From the NCBI GenBank assembly GCA_046483065.1, contig JAWODW010000034.1, positions 1 through 19,051 on the forward strand: DNA of 19,051 nucleotides, in the 5' to 3' direction. The notes beneath the pieces were generated by a model. The model was not told the DNA's origin. It saw only the letters and a program-made list of their open reading frames with translations, and ran no database searches. The translations under genes and the position numbers were made by a program. Shown one piece after another: positions 1-7,776 of the stretch; within the stretch, counting starts at the first letter, position 1; every line of letters begins with the position of its first letter. The DNA is from JAWVYT01 sp046483065. Its GTDB lineage: Bacteria > Gemmatimonadota > Gemmatimonadetes > Longimicrobiales > RSA9.

Positions 1-107
1 TGTAAAATGTAAAACCAGGTCCGTTACCGTCCGGCATGGCCCTTGCCCGTTACCTCCGCGGCTCTCTGGTCGTCAAGACCATGGAAACGGGAAATACATA
101 TCATTAC

Positions 108-114
108 AGGAGGA
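108..114 (+). promoter_or_regulatory. Shine-Dalgarno site of the first lipoprotein gene
   Basis: AGGAGGA ends four bases before a TTG codon at 119. It is a near-perfect Shine-Dalgarno sequence and decides the TTG start of the DUF4382 lipoprotein, since no in-frame ATG lies closer to the signal peptide. Confidence 0.8.
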
Positions 115-118
115 CAGT

Positions 119-1051
119 TTGAAGCAGACTCTATTGAAGGGCACGGCACTGGCCGCGGCCCTGCTCGTGGGCGTCGCCGCGTGCGACGACACGGGCACGA
201 CGGGGCTCACCGAGGGTGACGCCACGCTGAAGGTACTTCTCACCGACGCCCCCGCGGATTACGTGAGCGCGGCCCGGGTGGACATCGGGGCCGTGGAGCT
301 GGTCCCGGGCGAGGGTGAGGAAGGCGGCATCATCACGCTGAGCGAGGACGGCACGGACGGCTACGTGGACCTGCTGGACCTGCAGGGCGAGGCCACGGCG
401 CAGCTCGCCGAGCTGGAGATCGAGTCGGGCACCTACAGCCAGATCCGCTTGATCGTGGACTCGGCCGAGGTGGAGCTCATCGACGGCTACACGTTCAACG
501 ACGGCAGCACGACGAAGACGCTCTTCGTCCCGAGCGGCGCCCAGACCGGGATCAAGCTGAACCTGACGGGCAGCAACGGCGACGGTGAGGGCACCGGCGG
601 CGGCGTGGAGATCGCGCCGGGCGAGACCGTCCTGGTGCTGGACTTCGACGTGAACCAGAGCTTCGTGATGCAGGGCAACGCCGAGTCGCCTGCGGGCATC
701 AACGGGATCCTCTTCACACCCACCATCCGCGTGGTGGTGAACGACGTGGCGGGCAGCATCGCCGGCACGGTGACCGCCGCGGCGGACAGCATCAACGTGG
801 AGGGCCTGGTCGTGACGGCCGACCCGCTGGGTGATGGCGCGCTGGAGGACTACCAGAGCCAGACGGCCACGGCCACCACCGACTCGGCCGGGACGTACAC
901 CATGCACTTCCTGGTACCCGGAGACTACGCAGTGAGCGTGGCCGCGGACAGCGGCTTCGTCGCCGACCCGGCCAGCACCGACGTGAGCGTCGGCGAGGCC
1001 GAGGACGTCACCGGCATCGACTTCGAGATCGACGAGCAGTCGGGCGGCTGA
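119..1051 (+). CDS. DUF4382 domain lipoprotein with C-terminal carboxypeptidase-regulatory-like domain
   Basis: Predicted 310-aa lipoprotein starting at TTG behind a strong Shine-Dalgarno site. Residues 1-22 are a signal peptide ending in a lipobox (GVAAC), so Cys22 should be lipidated and the protein anchored in the outer or inner membrane. Residues about 35-210 match the DUF4382 pattern: LTDAPADYVSA near the start, then the VDIGAVEL stretch and the FDVNQSF motif. Residues about 215-305 form a beta-rich domain with a regulatory-like pattern (SIAGTV, TDSAGTYTMHFLVPGDY, VSVGEAEDVTGIDFEI). The molecular function of DUF4382 proteins is unknown. The protein is acidic and low in lysine, as is usual for exported surface lipoproteins. 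A paralogue with the same architecture lies at 5844-6803, on the other side of the ABC operon. The family call is firm; the role is not known. Confidence 0.9.
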   Translation: MKQTLLKGTALAAALLVGVAACDDTGTTGLTEGDATLKVLLTDAPADYVSAARVDIGAVELVPGEGEEGGIITLSEDGTDGYVDLLDLQGEATAQLAELEIESGTYSQIRLIVDSAEVELIDGYTFNDGSTTKTLFVPSGAQTGIKLNLTGSNGDGEGTGGGVEIAPGETVLVLDFDVNQSFVMQGNAESPAGINGILFTPTIRVVVNDVAGSIAGTVTAAADSINVEGLVVTADPLGDGALEDYQSQTATATTDSAGTYTMHFLVPGDYAVSVAADSGFVADPASTDVSVGEAEDVTGIDFEIDEQSGG

Positions 1052-1080
1052 CGCAGCAGCCCGAAGCCTGAGGCAGCAGG

Positions 1081-1117
1081 AAAGGGGGGTGTCCCGTAAC
1101 CGGGTCGCCCCCCTTTT
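1081..1117 (+). terminator. Rho-independent terminator after the first lipoprotein gene
   Basis: Inverted repeat AAAGGGGGG (1081-1089) and CCCCCCTTT (1108-1116) with an inner CCCG/CGGG stem and a TAA loop, followed by a T tract. It lies 30 bases after the lipoprotein stop and separates it from the ABC operon. Confidence 0.8.
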
Positions 1118-1168
1118 CGCATACGGGACCCACGCCAGGCTTGACCGCCGGGCGCGGCGCGGGCCATC

Positions 1169-2464
1169 ATGGCGTCCATGAATCTCCACGAGATCGGGAT
1201 CCTTTACCGCCGGGAGCTTCGGAGCGCGCTGCGGGAGCGCTCCATCGTGGTGAACAGCATCCTGATCCCGATCTTCCTCTACCCGGTGATGATCTGGGCC
1301 ATGTTCAGCGGCATCACGCTGGTCCAGGGGATCTCGGAGGGGTTCACGTCCCGCGTGGCCCTCTATGACGTCCCGGCCGAGCACGCCGCCGTCCGGGACA
1401 CGCTGGCCGCCATGAAGAACGTGGAGCTGGTGGTCGAGCCGCCGGCCTCACCGGACGCCGCCACCGAAGCCGTCCGCGGCGGCGAGCTCGACGCCGCCGT
1501 TTGGTTCCGGCCGGCGCAGGGGCAGGCCGCGGAGCTCGAGGGCAACTTCGTCGCCCGGGTCACCTTCGACCAGTCGGAGGATCGGAGCCGCAGGGCCGAG
1601 AGCCGCGTGAGCGGCGTCCTCGACCGCTACCGGGCCCGGTGGCTGGAGCGGGAGGGCCAGACGCTGGGGATCCCGCCGGCAGCACTGGCCCAGTTCGAGG
1701 TCGTCCGCCGGAACGTGGCGTCCGGGAGCGATATCGGGGCGTACATCCTCTCCATCATGATCCCGCTGTTCCTGGTGATCATGGTGGCCATGGGCTGCTT
1801 CTACCCGGCCGTCGACTCCACCGCCGGCGAGCGGGAGCGCTCCACCTGGGAGACGCTCATGACCGTTTCCGCGTCCCGGACCAGCGTGCTGGTGGCGAAG
1901 TACCTGTACGTGGCCACCATGGGGATCGGGGCCGGCCTCCTGAACGTGATCGCCATGCTCGTGACCATCGGCGCCATCATGGCCCCGCTGGCAGGCGACG
2001 AGCTCGAGCAGCTCCAGTTCGGCATCCCCGCCGACGCGGTGGCCGTCATGGCGCTGGGCGCTATCGGCCTCGCCCTCCTCTTCTCGGCCCTCATGCTGAT
2101 CCTGGCCGCCTTCGCCCGCACCTTCAAGGACGGACAGGCCATGATCACGCCCGTCTATTACATCGCCATGCTCCCGGTCTTCTTCGTCATGGAGCCCGAC
2201 ATCGTGCTGGATGCCCGCATGGCCGCCGTCCCCGTGGCCAACGTCATCGTCATGATCCGCGACGCCATCCAGGGCACCTTCCAGTGGCTCTACATCGCCG
2301 AGACCATGGCCGTGGTCCTGGTGCTCGTGGCCGCCAGCGTGGCGCTGGCCCGCTACATCCTGGGCTTCGAGGACCTGCTCATCGGATCCTACGACGGCAA
2401 CTTCTGGAAGTTCATCAAGGAACGGGGCATCGGCCGGCGGAAGGCCGCCGACCGGGCCCGTTGA
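1169..2464 (+). CDS. ABC-2 type permease (NatB-like)
   Basis: 431-aa integral membrane protein of the ABC-2/NatB permease type. A first membrane helix lies at about residues 25-48, after a basic, cytoplasmic RRELRSALRER stretch. An extracytoplasmic domain of about 130 residues follows, then a group of five or so membrane helices (about 188-410) and a basic tail. The segment AGERERSTWETLMT (about residue 215) corresponds to the cytoplasmic coupling loop found in this family (ExERGTxExLL), which contacts the ATPase. It probably exports an ion or small molecule together with the following ATPase and second permease; the substrate is not readable from sequence. Start: ATG at 1169 or ATG at 1178; neither has a clear ribosome site. 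The stop lies 14 bases before the ATPase start. Confidence 0.88.
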   Translation: MASMNLHEIGILYRRELRSALRERSIVVNSILIPIFLYPVMIWAMFSGITLVQGISEGFTSRVALYDVPAEHAAVRDTLAAMKNVELVVEPPASPDAATEAVRGGELDAAVWFRPAQGQAAELEGNFVARVTFDQSEDRSRRAESRVSGVLDRYRARWLEREGQTLGIPPAALAQFEVVRRNVASGSDIGAYILSIMIPLFLVIMVAMGCFYPAVDSTAGERERSTWETLMTVSASRTSVLVAKYLYVATMGIGAGLLNVIAMLVTIGAIMAPLAGDELEQLQFGIPADAVAVMALGAIGLALLFSALMLILAAFARTFKDGQAMITPVYYIAMLPVFFVMEPDIVLDARMAAVPVANVIVMIRDAIQGTFQWLYIAETMAVVLVLVAASVALARYILGFEDLLIGSYDGNFWKFIKERGIGRRKAADRAR

Positions 2465-2478
2465 ACGGGAGACCACGC

Positions 2479-3252
2479 ATGGACCGCCCGGTACAGGTAA
2501 CCGACCTCACCAAGCTCTTCTACGACCAGTCACGGGGCGAGGTGAGGGCGGTGGACGGGATCAGCTTCGAGGCGAAGCGCGGCGAGATCTTCGGCCTCCT
2601 GGGCGCCAACGGCGCCGGCAAGACGACCACGCTGCGGATCCTCGCCACCATCCTCCAGCCGTCGTCGGGCACCGCACGGCTCATGGGCCACGACGTGCAG
2701 GCGGAGCCGGAGGCCGTGCGCCGGAGCCTGGGGTTCTACTCGGCCTCCACGGCGCTCTACCCCCGTCTGACCGCCCGGGAGACACTGGAGTTCTTCGCCC
2801 GGATCAACCGCTACACCGGGGACATCGACGCCCGCATCGAGAAGCTCGTCGCCCGGTTCGGGATCGAGGAGTACGCCGGCGCCCGGGTCGAGAAGCTGTC
2901 CAGCGGGATGAAGCAGAAGGTCTCCATCGCCCGGACCATCGCCCACGACCCGCCCGTCCTGATCTTCGACGAGCCCACGGTGGGCCTCGACGTCATCAAC
3001 GCGCTGGAGATGCAGCGGGTGATCCGGGAGCTCCGGGACGACGGCAAGACCATCATCTTCAGCACCCACATCATGAGCGAGGCCGAGAAGCTGTGTGACC
3101 GGACCGCCATTATCCACCGGGGCGAGATCCTGGCCTCCGACACGCTGGACGGGCTCCGGAAGGCCACCGGGGAGCACTACCTGGAGGACATCTTCGTGCA
3201 TTTCGTGGGCGGCCCCGCCGACCGGGTGGCCGCGCCGGGCGCGAGCATCTGA
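2479..3252 (+). CDS. ABC transporter ATP-binding protein (NatA-like)
   Basis: 257-aa complete ABC ATPase. Visible motifs are Walker A GANGAGKTT (residues 42-50), signature LSSGM (140-144), Walker B VLIFDEP (160-166), D-loop GLD and H-loop His197 (STHIMSEAE). The region after Walker A (LGFYSASTALYPRLT) matches the NatA subgroup, which typically lacks a conventional Q-loop glutamine at this place. It energises the two flanking ABC-2 permeases, so the operon encodes a heteromeric exporter of the NatAB type. Start ATG at 2479 follows GGGAGA in the 14-base gap after the first permease. The stop is two bases before the GTG start of the next gene. NatA exports sodium in Bacillus subtilis, but the substrate here is only inferred by family. 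Confidence 0.93.
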   Translation: MDRPVQVTDLTKLFYDQSRGEVRAVDGISFEAKRGEIFGLLGANGAGKTTTLRILATILQPSSGTARLMGHDVQAEPEAVRRSLGFYSASTALYPRLTARETLEFFARINRYTGDIDARIEKLVARFGIEEYAGARVEKLSSGMKQKVSIARTIAHDPPVLIFDEPTVGLDVINALEMQRVIRELRDDGKTIIFSTHIMSEAEKLCDRTAIIHRGEILASDTLDGLRKATGEHYLEDIFVHFVGGPADRVAAPGASI

Positions 3253-3254
3253 CC

Positions 3255-5426
3255 GTGGCCGGATCAACGCGAGGCGCCGACGGACAGGACCCCGGCCGCC
3301 GCGGCCCCGGCGGGGGCGGCGTCCTGGGCACCCTCTTCCGCTACGAGCTGAAGATGCTGCTCCGCGACCGGCGGATGATCTTCTTCTCCGTGGTCCTCCC
3401 CCTGATCCTCCTCCCGGGGTTCATTCTCATCATGCGGTTCACCGAGGGGCAGGCGGAGGAGCGTCGGGAGACCCGGAGCTACGAGTACGCCGTGGTCGGG
3501 TCCGGCGTCGATCGGGCCCGCGCCCTCATCGACAGCGCCATGGCGCTCCCCGACGCCGACACCGCCGGCGGCCTCGAGGAGGTCCGCCCCGCCGACCCCG
3601 ACTCGGCGCTGGATGCCGGTGACATCGATTTCATCGTGGACGCCCTCTCCGCCACCGACGCCCGGGCCCGGCGGGACTCAATCCGGGCGGCAGAAGCGGC
3701 AGAAACGACGCATACGGCGGATCCGGCGGATCCGGCCGGCACGGACCAAGCCGCCCCGGCCGTGCCCGTCCTCGAGCTCCGGTTCCGCGGCGACAACGAT
3801 GAGTCGGAGGCCGGCGCGGCGAGGATGCGGAGCGCGCTGATGGCGCTGCGGGAGCTTCGCCGTCACCAGGTCTACCGGACGGGCGGGCTACCCGTGGACC
3901 CGGAGTCGGTGGCAGTGGTGGAGCGGCACGAGGCGGCGAGCGCCGAGCGGGAGAGCGGCGCCCAGCTCGCGCTCTGGCTCACACCTATGCTCGTCATGCT
4001 CATGCTCAGCGGCGGCTCCATCGTGGCCGCCGACGCCATCTCGGGCGAGAAGGAGCGGGGCACGCTCGAGACACTGCTGACCACGTCGGCCCGGCGCCGG
4101 GACATCGTGTGGGCGAAACAGGCGCTCATTATCACCACGGGCGTGGCCATTACGGTGATCAACGTGGCGAACCTGGCGCTCTACCTGGGGCTCGGGCTGT
4201 TCGAGCTGCCGGAGCGGTTCGTCCTGAGCGTGGCGCCCGTGAGTCTGGTTCTGCTCCTGCTCCTGTTCCTGCCGCTTACCGTGCTCATCTCCAGCGCCCT
4301 CCTCATGCTTTCGGGGTACGCCAAGGGCTACAAGGAGTACCAGCTCTACTTCTTCCCGGTCATGCTCGTCTTCCTGGTCCCGTCGGCCGCCGCGGTCCTG
4401 CCGGGGATGGAGCTCGCGTCGGTCATCGCGTTCGTGCCGCTGGCCAACATCAGCGTAGCGGTCCGGGAGGTGCTGGTCGGGGAGTACAGCTGGGCGTTCC
4501 TGGGCGTCACCATCGCCACCACCACCGGGCTGGCCGCGCTCATGGCCCGGGTGACCGAGCGGTCGCTCTCCACCGAGAAGCTCATCACCGCCGCAGAGCT
4601 GGACGAGGCCGATCTCCGGGGCGGACCGGCCCTCTTCCCCCGGCGAGTGCTCCGCTGGTTCGCCGTCCTCTGGGCGCTGCTCTTCGTCACCTCCGCGGCG
4701 TTCGGCGGCGCCCTCGGGATCCGGGGCCAGGTGGCGTTCAACCTCCTGGTCCTCTTCCTCGGCGCGTCGGTGCTCATGGCCTGGCGCTACCGCCTCGACC
4801 TCCGGGAAGCGCTGGCCCTGCGCTGGCCGCGACCCGCGGTCTGGCCCGCCGTCCTCCTGGGCGCCCCCTCGGCCTTCATCACGGGCGTGGGCGTGGCCCA
4901 GCTCGGCCAGCTCGTCTTCCCCATCCCCGAGCGCGTGATCGAGGCCTTCGGCCAGTTCATGGTCCCCGAGGACATCCCCCTCTGGCAGGTGGTCGTCTTC
5001 CTGGCCGTCCTCCCCGGAATCATCGAGGAGCTGACCTTCCGCGGACTCCTCCTGCACGGGCTCCGGAAACGACTCCGACCGGTGGCGCTGGCCCTCGCGA
5101 CGGGCGTCATCTTCGGCTTCTTCCACGTCGAGCTCTTCCGCCTCTTCCCCACCGCCTACCTGGGCACCATCCTGGCGGCGGTCACCCTCCTGACCGGCTC
5201 CATCTTCCCCGCCATGCTCTGGCACGCCCTCAACAACGCCGTGGCCCTCGTGCCCGACTACCTCGGCTGGTGGCCCGACGTCGTCGTCATCCCATGGTGG
5301 GGGTACGCCGCCGGGGTCATCGGCCTGGCCGTGGCGTTCGGGATCATCTGGACGAACCGGACGGTCTACCCCGGCCTCCGGGACACGCCCGACACACCCG
5401 ACGCACCGGCGCCCCCCGACGGCTGA
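3255..5426 (+). CDS. ABC-2 permease fused to CPBP intramembrane metalloprotease
   Basis: 723-aa two-part membrane protein. Residues about 28-435 are an ABC-2/NatB permease: first helix at 42-60, a long extracytoplasmic segment with a low-complexity Ala/Asp/Pro stretch (about 145-170), the coupling loop EKERGTLETLL (265-275), then several helices. Residues about 465-700 are a CPBP (CAAX/Abi) protease: EELTFR (Glu591, Glu592, Arg596), FGFFH (Phe620 to His624) and HALNN (His657, Asn661). All the expected catalytic residues are present, so the protease part looks active. CPBP proteins cleave within membranes in prenyl-CAAX processing, bacteriocin immunity or signalling; the target here is unknown. 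Start GTG at 3255 leaves a two-base gap after the ATPase; the first 25 residues are Gly-rich and a slightly later start is possible. Such permease/CPBP fusions are known in databases, but their purpose is not established. Confidence 0.88.
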   Translation: MAGSTRGADGQDPGRRGPGGGGVLGTLFRYELKMLLRDRRMIFFSVVLPLILLPGFILIMRFTEGQAEERRETRSYEYAVVGSGVDRARALIDSAMALPDADTAGGLEEVRPADPDSALDAGDIDFIVDALSATDARARRDSIRAAEAAETTHTADPADPAGTDQAAPAVPVLELRFRGDNDESEAGAARMRSALMALRELRRHQVYRTGGLPVDPESVAVVERHEAASAERESGAQLALWLTPMLVMLMLSGGSIVAADAISGEKERGTLETLLTTSARRRDIVWAKQALIITTGVAITVINVANLALYLGLGLFELPERFVLSVAPVSLVLLLLLFLPLTVLISSALLMLSGYAKGYKEYQLYFFPVMLVFLVPSAAAVLPGMELASVIAFVPLANISVAVREVLVGEYSWAFLGVTIATTTGLAALMARVTERSLSTEKLITAAELDEADLRGGPALFPRRVLRWFAVLWALLFVTSAAFGGALGIRGQVAFNLLVLFLGASVLMAWRYRLDLREALALRWPRPAVWPAVLLGAPSAFITGVGVAQLGQLVFPIPERVIEAFGQFMVPEDIPLWQVVVFLAVLPGIIEELTFRGLLLHGLRKRLRPVALALATGVIFGFFHVELFRLFPTAYLGTILAAVTLLTGSIFPAMLWHALNNAVALVPDYLGWWPDVVVIPWWGYAAGVIGLAVAFGIIWTNRTVYPGLRDTPDTPDAPAPPDG

Positions 5427-5453
5427 GCCGCCCGTCATCGCGCGCGTCGGACC

Positions 5454-5591
5454 GCCCGTGTCCGCTTCGTCGCTGGGGGGCTTTCGCTGTCGGGGTTCGT
5501 GGCGGGGGCCAGGTTCACGGCTGTGCCTCACCGGACCGGTGGTATCCGGCTCTGCCCGGCGAAAGAAGGACGCTCCTCCGCGGACACGGGC
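5454..5591. repeat. 135-bp inverted-terminus repeat, subtype A, copy 1
   Basis: A 138-bp element bounded by a perfect 12-bp terminal inverted repeat, GCCCGTGTCCGC and GCGGACACGGGC. Inside the left end is TCGTCGCTGGG followed by GCTTTCGC; inside the right end is GGCGAAAGAAGGACGCTCC, so the palindrome extends inward imperfectly. It lies 28 bases downstream of the ABC operon and shares its ends and inner blocks with the copy at 6871-7003. It has no coding capacity I believe in, and resembles a MITE or long REP-type element. Confidence 0.75.
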
Positions 5592-5638
5592 GGCCCTCCT
5601 GCGGCCGGCAAGTTTAGAAACACAGGCGGTCTTTCCCC

Positions 5639-5728
5639 GTGCGAGTGCCCCGTGCGCGTGCCTGTGCCAGTGCCTTGTGCCTTGTGCCCCGTGCCAGTGC
5701 CCCGTGCCAGTGCCACCGCCCCTGTGCC
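5639..5728. repeat. GTGCC-rich tandem microsatellite upstream of the second lipoprotein gene
   Basis: A run of degenerate 5-7-base units of the form GTGCC(A/T/C) repeated about a dozen times, with CCAGTGCC and CCTTGTGCC variants. It sits between the first 135-bp repeat and the second lipoprotein gene. The rest of the interval 5592-5843 shows no gene or clear promoter. Confidence 0.7.
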
Positions 5729-5843
5729 CCGCGGCCGCGCCCTCGACCCCGCGCCCTTGCGTGGTCGGGACGGGTGGAGCCAACATCCATCCCTCACCTT
5801 GCCACCGAGGAGAACCGCTGTGGGTAGACCGTCGGAAGGGACC

Positions 5844-6803
5844 ATGAACGCCGCGGAGGACGGCGCGGGCGCCACGGGGCGCGCGGGCGCCGCGCGTGCC
5901 GCTGCGAGCGCTGCTGCGGGCGCTGCGCTGATCGCCGGGCTGGCACTGGGGCTCGCGGGGTGCGAGCCGCTGGAGCCCATCGACCCGGGCAACACCCTGA
6001 TCGAGGTGTGGCTGACCGACGCGGCGGCGAGCTACCTGGAGGTGGCGGAGGTGGACATCGGCGCCGTGGAGCTGGTGGCCGCCGGCGGGTCGGTGGCCAC
6101 GCTGGCCGCCGACGGCACGGCGTCGCCCGTGGACCTCATGGAGCTCCGGGAGCAGGACCCGCTGCAGCTGGCGGGCCAGGACGTGGAGCCCGGCCTGTAC
6201 ACCCAGCTCCGGCTCGAGGTGGAGTCGGGCCGGGTGGAGCTGGACGCGGCGTATGCCTTCGAGGACGGCAGCACGGTCCGCGACCTCGCCGTCCCCAGCG
6301 ACGCCCGGTCGGGCGCGGCGCTGAACCTGGAGGTGGCCGGCCTGGAGGATGACAGCGTGGGCGCCACGGTGATCGATGCCGGACGGCTGGTCCTGATGGT
6401 GGACTTCGACGTGAACCAGAGCTTCCTGATCCAGGGCGACCCGGAAGCGCCCGAGGGGATCGACGGGATCGTGTTCAACCCGAAGCTCCGGGTGGTGGTA
6501 CGGAGCGTGGCCGGCAGCGTGGCCGGGACCGTGCGCAGCGCCGCGGGCGCCGAGGTCGAGGGGCTCACCGTGACCGCGCGGCCGCTGGACGAGGGCCTCC
6601 TGGGGCCGTACCAGACCCAGACCGCCACGGCCGCCACCGCCGCCGACGGCAGCTACCGCATGCCCTTCATGGCGGCCGGCAGCTACGCCGTGGACGTGGA
6701 CGCCCCCGAGGGGTTCACCCCCACGCCGTCCATCACGCAGATCGCGGTGGGCGAGTCCGAGGCCGTCACGGGCGTGGATTTCAACCTCGACGCCGGGAGC
6801 TGA
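5844..6803 (+). CDS. DUF4382 domain lipoprotein, paralogue of the 119-1051 gene
   Basis: 319-aa predicted lipoprotein. The ATG at 5844 follows GGAAGGG at 5834-5840. The long open frame extends upstream, but that part is repeat sequence and lacks a signal peptide, so it is not used. The leader is alanine-rich and ends in a lipobox LAGC with Cys40, after a longer than usual N-region. Residues about 50-230 are DUF4382 (LTDAAASYLEVAEVDIGAVEL; FDVNQSFLIQG; GIDGIVFNP), and residues about 235-318 are a carboxypeptidase-regulatory-like beta domain. It aligns with the 119-1051 product through its whole length apart from the leader and one internal insertion in the latter, so the two arose by duplication. 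The function is unknown. The pair brackets the ABC operon, which suggests but does not prove a shared envelope role. Confidence 0.88.
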   Translation: MNAAEDGAGATGRAGAARAAASAAAGAALIAGLALGLAGCEPLEPIDPGNTLIEVWLTDAAASYLEVAEVDIGAVELVAAGGSVATLAADGTASPVDLMELREQDPLQLAGQDVEPGLYTQLRLEVESGRVELDAAYAFEDGSTVRDLAVPSDARSGAALNLEVAGLEDDSVGATVIDAGRLVLMVDFDVNQSFLIQGDPEAPEGIDGIVFNPKLRVVVRSVAGSVAGTVRSAAGAEVEGLTVTARPLDEGLLGPYQTQTATAATAADGSYRMPFMAAGSYAVDVDAPEGFTPTPSITQIAVGESEAVTGVDFNLDAGS

Positions 6804-6870
6804 ACGCCGGGGTCCGGCTCGCCCTCTGAGGCTCCCCGGATCGTTCTCTCCATCGCGAAGGTTGGACTGC

Positions 6871-7003
6871 GGGTGCCCGCTGCGTCGCTGGGGGCTTTCG
6901 CTGTCGGGGGTCGCGGGGTAAGCGGCGCTCGCGGGAGTGCCTCACCGGAACGGTGGAGGCCGGCTCTGCGCGGCGAAAGAAGGACGCTCCTCCGCGGACA
7001 CCC
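6871..7003. repeat. 135-bp inverted-terminus repeat, subtype A, copy 2
   Basis: 133 bp with ends GGGTGCCCGC and GCGGACACCC (one mismatch between the arms). Large blocks are shared with the copy at 5454-5591: TCGTCGCTGGG with GCTTTCGCTGTCGGGG on the left, and GTGCCTCACCGGA, then GGCGAAAGAAGGACGCTCC on the right. The rest of the gap 6804-7173 (between the second lipoprotein and the next gene) shows no gene; a CCGGGG/CCCCGG pair just after 6803 could be a weak stem but has no T tract. Confidence 0.72.
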
Positions 7004-7173
7004 GTAGCCCTCCCGGCACCGTGCGGGCGGATCCACCGAACGTCTGAGGAGGCGAAGCCGGCCGCCCGGGGTCTCTCCCTTCCTGGGTGTGGAACCGCCC
7101 CCCGTACCCCTGGCCAGCGCCCCAACCACTGACGATCCTTGCGTTCGGCCCCCCGTCCGTGCCACGATGAAGC

Positions 7174-7746
7174 ATGGTCACCGCCCCCGGATGGCCCATG
7201 GCGTCCATCGAACCGTTCCCGGATGGTCCTTTCGGCCGGCTCGCACCCCCGCCGGTCGGGCGGGGCGTCATCCTCGTGGAGGGCCGGGCTCGTGCCCGGA
7301 TCTGCCTCCCCCGTCGCTTGACCTCCGGCGACGTGGCGGGCACGGCGCTGGCCGGGGCGGTAGCGGTCTGGATCGGTGCCGGCGCGGTGGTGGCGGCAGG
7401 CGACGGTGGGATCCCGGCCGCCGGGCTCCTCCTCCTCGCCCTCATCGGCCTCGCCTTCGCGGTGGGCGCCGCGGTCATGCTACGGGCCATCGCCACGGGC
7501 CGCGTCATCGAGGAGCGGGGCGACGCGCTCTACCTGAGCCGCACGTTCCGGGGCCGGCAGCTCGACGAGCGGACCATCCCCAAGTCGGCCATCCAGGCGG
7601 TGGACCGGGCCGGCAGCGACGGCGCGGGACCCGTCCGGATCCGGACCCCGCAGGCCACCTACCGGATCGGTGGACGCCTCGAGCCGGAGGAGCTGGAGTG
7701 GCTGTACGGTGCGGTTCGGACCATGGCGGCCCGGCGCAGCCGGTAG
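7174..7746 (+). CDS. Small two-helix membrane protein, paralogue of the 9839-10390 product
   Basis: 190-aa protein that I cannot name. After about 45 residues with ILVEGRARARICLPRR, two hydrophobic helices lie at about 55-75 and 80-100. A C-terminal soluble part (about 105-190) then has a beta-rich pattern: RVIEERGDALYLSR, then TIPKSAIQAVD, VRIRTPQATYRIG and a final amphipathic helix. The layout of two helices plus a strand-rich tail ending in one helix resembles bacterial PH-domain (bPH2-type) membrane proteins; this is inference. The same layout and motifs recur at 9839-10390. Start ATG 7174; ATG 7198 is possible. It converges with the ChaN-like gene. Confidence 0.7.
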   Translation: MVTAPGWPMASIEPFPDGPFGRLAPPPVGRGVILVEGRARARICLPRRLTSGDVAGTALAGAVAVWIGAGAVVAAGDGGIPAAGLLLLALIGLAFAVGAAVMLRAIATGRVIEERGDALYLSRTFRGRQLDERTIPKSAIQAVDRAGSDGAGPVRIRTPQATYRIGGRLEPEELEWLYGAVRTMAARRSR

Positions 7747-7770
7747 CCGGCCCCCGGGTTCGGGGCCCGG
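7747..7770. terminator. GC-rich hairpin between convergent genes
   Basis: CCGGCCCCC and GGGGCCCGG arms around a GGGTTC loop, in the 30-base gap between two convergent genes. There is no T tract, so it is only a possible bidirectional terminator. Confidence 0.4.
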
Positions 7771-7776
7771 AAGCCG

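Noticed and set aside
131..1384. Long minus-strand open frame across the first lipoprotein gene
   Set aside because: It is rich in Arg, His and Ala as expected from the antisense of a GC-rich gene and has no domain; the plus strand holds a clear lipoprotein gene.
3888..5786. 632-codon minus-strand open frame opposite the permease-protease gene
   Set aside because: Composition is that of an antisense frame (Glu, Gly, Asp, His runs), while the plus-strand protein has full catalytic and membrane signatures.
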